Shown piece by piece: positions 60,067-64,000 of a DNA stretch of 64,000 nucleotides (positions within the stretch are counted from its first letter, which is position 1; each line of letters opens with the position of its first letter). A program made the translations under genes and the position numbers. The notes below the pieces were generated by a model. It had not been told where the DNA came from and made no database searches. It saw only the letters and a list, made by a program, of their open reading frames with translations. Location: contig NZ_JADNYL010000001.1 in NCBI RefSeq assembly GCF_017168195.1, forward strand, positions 124,001 through 188,000. The letters run 5' to 3'. Origin of the DNA: Thalassotalea sp. G2M2-11 (GTDB lineage Bacteria > Pseudomonadota > Gammaproteobacteria > Enterobacterales > Alteromonadaceae).

Positions 60067-62514
60067 ATGATTAAAAAGTCTTTTTTATTTGCTGTTGTTT
60101 TGTTGTTGATGAGTTGTACTCATTTACCCATAGAGCAACTCCCCTCAGAAAATTACAGTAAGCGCATTAAATTTTTAGTGATGCATTACACGGCGATTAA
60201 TTATCAACGTTCGGTTAAAGCCCTAGTTGAAAAAGGCTATGTCAGTTCACATTACCTGCTCCCTGAAAATGATGATGATACTTATCAGGGGGAGTTAAAA
60301 ATTTATCAATTGGTGGATGAGAATGATCGTGCTTGGCATGCAGGTAATAGTTATTGGCAAGGGCGACAAGACTTAAATGATCAATCTATCGGTATTGAAA
60401 TTGTTAATATTCCAAAATGTAAGCGACTAGATACAGCAACAGAAGTCGAAAAAGATCAAGAAAATGGTGATAGCCGTCACTGTTTTTTCCCTGACTATGA
60501 TCCAGAGCAGATACAGTTACTAATTGAATTATCAAAAGATATTTTAGCGAGAAACCCTGATATTGGTCCTACGCAAGTGATTGGCCATGCGGATATCACA
60601 CCAACACGAAAAAATGATCCCGGCCCACGTTTTCCATGGTATCAGTTATATAAAGCAGGAATTGGCGCTTGGTATGAAAAGCAAGATGTCGATGAACTAT
60701 GGCAACAATTTAGTCAGCATTTACCGAATATTGGCTTAGTGCAAAGCGCGTTAAATAGTTATGGTTATCACATTATTGAAACAGGCATACTCGATAACCA
60801 AACGCTTGATACTCTGTCGGCATTTCAAATGCACTTTTTACCTTGGCAGGTAAACGGGAAGGTAGATGCAAAAACATCAGCAACCATTTTTGCGTTACTG
60901 AAAAAATATTTCCCCGAACGTTTCAGCCGTTTAATGCAAAGATATCAACAAGAATTAACACCCGAGCCTACGCCAGAGCTTGCATTTAAGCGCGGGCAAG
61001 TTGATCAAACATTTCCGGCAGTTAAGCGCAATAAAAGAGCACTAGTCAATGACAGAACAACGTTTAAATCGCACCAAGGTCGAGGCGAGATCATCATTGA
61101 AAATATTGATGCGCTATCGGCTGATATTTTTGTTAATGGCCAGCGATTAAATATTGCTGCTGAACTAAAAGCAAATACCGCATACCAATACAGCTTGGCG
61201 CGCAGAACAAAAAATGGTTTAAATACGCTGCGAGTTGATAATGTGCAACCTGCGGGTGCAAGTATCAATATTGTCATCCCTTACCCTGAACTAAACACCA
61301 AGCAAACGAATAAAGCGCTTAGTAAAGGTTTTGCGAAAGTTGATCAGCTGATTAATCAAGACATAGACAATGGTTTTCCTGGTGCTGTGTTGTTGGTGAT
61401 CAAAGACGGAAAGGTAATAAAACACAGCGCCTATGGCAGCGCAAGAAAATATGCCAGTGGCGGTGTATTGCTAGAGACGCCTGAAAAAATGACTCGCGAT
61501 ACCTTATTCGATTTAGCTTCTAACACCAAAATGTACGCCACTAACTTTGCGCTGATGATGCTAGTTGAGCAAGGTAAGTTAGATGTGACTAAACCTGTTG
61601 CCCATTATCTGCCAGAGTATCAAGGAGGCGGTAGAGAAGTACGCACAGTCAAAGATTTATTAACTCACCATGCTGGCTATGCCCCGCAGGTACGTTTTTT
61701 TAGCGAAGATAACCGTTTAGGTAAACGCTTTTTCTCACAGGATAAAGCGCGAACACAGCAGCTAATTTTAACGCAGGTGCCATTTGCCGTGGGTAAACAA
61801 ACTAAACGTATGTATAGCGATACGGATTTTATGTTGCTCGGCACCCTGATAGAGCGCATTACCGGTATGCCGTTAGATGTGTATACCGAACGTTTTATTT
61901 ATCAGGAATTAGGGCTGAACAACATTTTATTTAACCCTCTGAAAAAAGGTCGAATGAAATCGGAATTTGCTGCAACCGAGATTGATGGCACCACCAGAGG
62001 TTGTCGCTTCTCTTATCCGAATGTGCGTGAGTATGTACTTCAGGGTGAAGTGCATGATGAAAAAGCATTTTACTCGATGGAAGGGGTTGCCGGACACGCT
62101 GGCTTGTTTGCTAACGCCAGTGATTTATCGGTGTTATTGCAAACCCTGTTAAACGGTGGTGGCTATGGTGATAAATACTTTTTCTCGCAAAAGGTACTGG
62201 ATCAATTTACCAAACCGGAGGAAAACGCTGGCAGTTATGGTTTAGGTTGGCGCAGAGCCAATCATGGTGATTTTAAATCGTTTTTTGGTCCTTATGCCAG
62301 TAGTTTAGCTTATGGCCATACGGGCTGGACAGGCACGGTAACCTTAATCGACCCTGCTCATGATTTAGGGATCATTTTACTCACTAATGCACGCCATACT
62401 CCAATTGAAGGGGATGAGCGTAACTACAAGTTTTTAGGTAAAGACTTTGAAACTGGTAATTATGGCAGTGTGATGTCGTTAATTTACGAAGCGGTATTAA
62501 ATAAAGATTTTTAA
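60067..62514 (+). CDS. Lipoprotein: N-acetylmuramoyl-L-alanine amidase fused to a beta-lactamase-fold serine hydrolase
   Basis: The ATG at 60067 gives a protein that starts with a lipoprotein signal (FAVVLLLMSC). An amidase_2 (AmiD-like) domain follows, with zinc residues in MHYTA, GIEIVN and GHADITPTRKNDPGP. Then come a peptidoglycan-binding domain (about 220-285) and, in the C-terminal 390 residues, a class C beta-lactamase/DD-peptidase fold: SNTK (SxxK), YSDTD (YxN-like) and HTGWTG (KTG-like). Two hydrolases on one chain would cut both the amide link to MurNAc and peptide bonds of muropeptides at the outer membrane. The next gene is an RpiR-type regulator. Confidence 0.9.
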   Translation: MIKKSFLFAVVLLLMSCTHLPIEQLPSENYSKRIKFLVMHYTAINYQRSVKALVEKGYVSSHYLLPENDDDTYQGELKIYQLVDENDRAWHAGNSYWQGRQDLNDQSIGIEIVNIPKCKRLDTATEVEKDQENGDSRHCFFPDYDPEQIQLLIELSKDILARNPDIGPTQVIGHADITPTRKNDPGPRFPWYQLYKAGIGAWYEKQDVDELWQQFSQHLPNIGLVQSALNSYGYHIIETGILDNQTLDTLSAFQMHFLPWQVNGKVDAKTSATIFALLKKYFPERFSRLMQRYQQELTPEPTPELAFKRGQVDQTFPAVKRNKRALVNDRTTFKSHQGRGEIIIENIDALSADIFVNGQRLNIAAELKANTAYQYSLARRTKNGLNTLRVDNVQPAGASINIVIPYPELNTKQTNKALSKGFAKVDQLINQDIDNGFPGAVLLVIKDGKVIKHSAYGSARKYASGGVLLETPEKMTRDTLFDLASNTKMYATNFALMMLVEQGKLDVTKPVAHYLPEYQGGGREVRTVKDLLTHHAGYAPQVRFFSEDNRLGKRFFSQDKARTQQLILTQVPFAVGKQTKRMYSDTDFMLLGTLIERITGMPLDVYTERFIYQELGLNNILFNPLKKGRMKSEFAATEIDGTTRGCRFSYPNVREYVLQGEVHDEKAFYSMEGVAGHAGLFANASDLSVLLQTLLNGGGYGDKYFFSQKVLDQFTKPEENAGSYGLGWRRANHGDFKSFFGPYASSLAYGHTGWTGTVTLIDPAHDLGIILLTNARHTPIEGDERNYKFLGKDFETGNYGSVMSLIYEAVLNKDF

Positions 62515-62669
62515 GAGAAACAATTAGCACATAGAACAGTATATAATCGACAAAGTAGTAATTTTTCATCTGTTTTGTTAGCCAAATGTTATTTATGTGT
62601 TAGTTGTTTGTGGGCAAAAGGGAATATATCGCTTTTCTTTTTTCGCAGATAGAATTAGGCTTTAGCAAA

Positions 62670-63515
62670 ATGAAACTAAAAAACTTTGATTTCAAAGGTC
62701 TAGATATTGTGTCCTGCTTATTAAAAATGCGCGCATTGCGTGACAGTTTTTCTGCTAATGAAAGGCGAATTGCAGATTTTGTCATAGAAAATTCTCAATT
62801 TATGCGCGATTACTCGTCACAGCAGTTGGCTACTGCCATTAATGTTAGCCAGTCGAGCATTGTTAAATTTAGCCAAAAGTTGGGCTATAAAGGCTATCCC
62901 GATTTAAAAATGGCGATTAATGAGTCGGTGGTGAAAGAGCAAGCAGGCAATATGTCGGCAACAAGTCCTCAGTTAGCGAATGATGCCTTATCCGTTTGCC
63001 ATTTAAGCACTATTCGCAATGCCATTAATGAATCGTTAACACATTGTGAATCAATCAATGAGCAAGGGGTGATTACTGACTTTGCTCAGGCGTTATTAAA
63101 GGTGAATAAAGTATTTATTGTCGCGACCAGCTTTGGTATTGGTCCGATAGAAGGTTTAATGGAGCAATTGTTAGACCTTGGTAAATATTGTCGTATTATT
63201 CGTTCAGACATGCCTCATGAGCTGTCGAAGTTACAGCAATTAACCTCTGGTGATGTGCTGTTGATTGTTGAAGATGATGAGTTCTCTAATTCGCTTGTCT
63301 CGATGGTGAATACGCTTTGGCGTCAGGGTGTTTATAACTTACTACTTAACCGCTTCGGTGATTCTCAGTTATACGCCGTCACCCATCATCAATTACAGTG
63401 GGTGGTCACTGATAATGATTCTAAGCTAGGTAAACTTCAGGCTGAAACATGCTTGATCAATTTGATTTATGCACTAGAGCTCGAAATCACCGCGTTAGTG
63501 CATAAATCAGATTGA
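62670..63515 (+). CDS. RpiR/MurR-family transcriptional regulator
   Basis: A 281-residue regulator with an N-terminal HTH_6 domain (SSQQLATAINVSQSSIVKFSQ, NERRIADFV) and a C-terminal SIS sugar-phosphate-binding domain (about 130-260: VFIVATSFGIGPIEGLMEQLLD). I take the ATG at 62670; an ATG at 62727 is possible and a longer TTG start less likely. The amidase upstream and L,D-transpeptidase downstream fit a MurR-like role in MurNAc-6-phosphate sensing, by inference. Confidence 0.87.
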   Translation: MKLKNFDFKGLDIVSCLLKMRALRDSFSANERRIADFVIENSQFMRDYSSQQLATAINVSQSSIVKFSQKLGYKGYPDLKMAINESVVKEQAGNMSATSPQLANDALSVCHLSTIRNAINESLTHCESINEQGVITDFAQALLKVNKVFIVATSFGIGPIEGLMEQLLDLGKYCRIIRSDMPHELSKLQQLTSGDVLLIVEDDEFSNSLVSMVNTLWRQGVYNLLLNRFGDSQLYAVTHHQLQWVVTDNDSKLGKLQAETCLINLIYALELEITALVHKSD

Positions 63516-63571
63516 TGTTCCTAGGGCGGTTTTCTCTTTGCTGCAAAACAAACTTGAAAGATCAACATGCC

Positions 63572-64000
63572 CTAAGGTAATTTCCATTTCGTCTTAAACA
63601 ACTGATAATCTTGTTTGGTTAACGCGATGATAATGGGTGATTGCTTTTCATCTAGCCAAGCCAGTAATTCATCTATGTCTTGCTCTGACATGGCAGTGCA
63701 GCCAGCTGTTGGTTTGTTGTTATCGCGCCAAAGGTGTAAGAAGATACAGCTGCCTTGATCTGAAATATTACGGGGATTATGGGCAACAAAAATACCTTTT
63801 TTGTATAGATGGTCATTACTATGAATATCTCGGCGCATTGGCTCACTGGAGCCTTGTATCGCATCGTTACCAACAATTGCAGCATCAACTGTTTGGTTAT
63901 AATACTGTGAACCTCTGACATCGATACAAAAGTTGTTTTCATTCATGGGAGAATATTCAAGCTGAGTCGACAGATTATCAAGATAGCCGAAGGCTCCTGT
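63572..64000 (-). CDS. L,D-transpeptidase-like (YkuD-fold) protein, start beyond the window
   Basis: The frame is open from the stop at 63572 to the right window edge, giving at least 142 residues; an internal ATG at 63946 is not the true start. The catalytic signature is present: His in CIFLHLWRD, then TAGCTAMS with the nucleophile cysteine and the family spacing. GVFVAHN-type text (KKGIFVAHNPRN) precedes it. Such enzymes form 3-3 cross-links or anchor proteins to peptidoglycan in the periplasm. The signal peptide must lie outside the window. Confidence 0.85.
   Translation of the reverse strand, partial: TGAFGYLDNLSTQLEYSPMNENNFCIDVRGSQYYNQTVDAAIVGNDAIQGSSEPMRRDIHSNDHLYKKGIFVAHNPRNISDQGSCIFLHLWRDNNKPTAGCTAMSEQDIDELLAWLDEKQSPIIIALTKQDYQLFKTKWKLP

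Overview
The window reads as chromosomal DNA of a marine gammaproteobacterium, most likely an alteromonad of the Colwelliaceae type (Colwellia/Thalassotalea-like). This is inferred from low GC, the cox gene order with a cytochrome c-tailed CoxB, the NfuA/GntX/BioH and Rph/PyrE/YicC neighbourhoods, and a large TonB receptor. No rRNA or tRNA gene was seen.

Region 1 (1-8.4 kb) is an aa3-type cytochrome c oxidase cluster: coxB (cut by the window edge), coxA, cox11, coxC, a DUF2909 gene on the other strand, SURF1, an SCO-like membrane protein, ctaA, ctaB and SCO1. Region 2 (8.4-23.4 kb) is ordinary core genome: a polysaccharide deacetylase, a DinF-like MATE transporter, nfuA, an M14 carboxypeptidase, gntX/comF divergent from bioH, a small protein plus SprA-like metalloprotease pair, rph-pyrE, a thioredoxin / gluconate-dehydrogenase-subunit-3 / GMC dehydrogenase operon, a decayed TonB receptor tail, and yicC.

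Region 3 (about 23.39-54.62 kb) is a roughly 31-kb genomic island inserted at the 3' end of yicC. A near-copy of the yicC C-terminal codons (reading IQNIK-stop, against IQNIE-stop in yicC) lies at 54609-54628, followed by a strong terminator that is probably the displaced yicC terminator. Tyrosine recombinases sit near both ends. The left cargo block (25-33.4 kb) contains a KfrA-like protein, an OGG-fold glycosylase-like protein, a Cas4-like/DEDD nuclease fusion, several small unknown proteins and a WYL-domain regulator. Five, possibly six, matching GGGACA-N6-TGTCC palindromes lie in the control regions of this block, including the one in front of the WYL gene. This is my best candidate for an undescribed, locally regulated (probably defence) system. 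The middle (33.4-36.5 kb) is AT-rich, with 21-bp direct repeats and three unknown genes. The right block (36.6-52.2 kb) holds a serine recombinase, then a tightly packed operon: HsdM1, a DUF262/DUF1524 protein, HsdM2, HsdS, HsdR, an OLD-like ABC ATPase with TOPRIM-like tail, a methylase/specificity fusion lacking the NPPF motif, and a membrane-anchored protein. A convergent gene with a HEPN-like motif closes it. This is an enlarged type I restriction locus.

Region 4 (54.6-64 kb) has a hipBA module with operators spaced about 50 bp apart, a TonB-dependent receptor, and a cell-wall group: an amidase/class C beta-lactamase-fold lipoprotein, an RpiR/MurR-like regulator and an L,D-transpeptidase-like gene cut by the window edge. 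Functions are assigned from motifs read by eye; no database search was possible.
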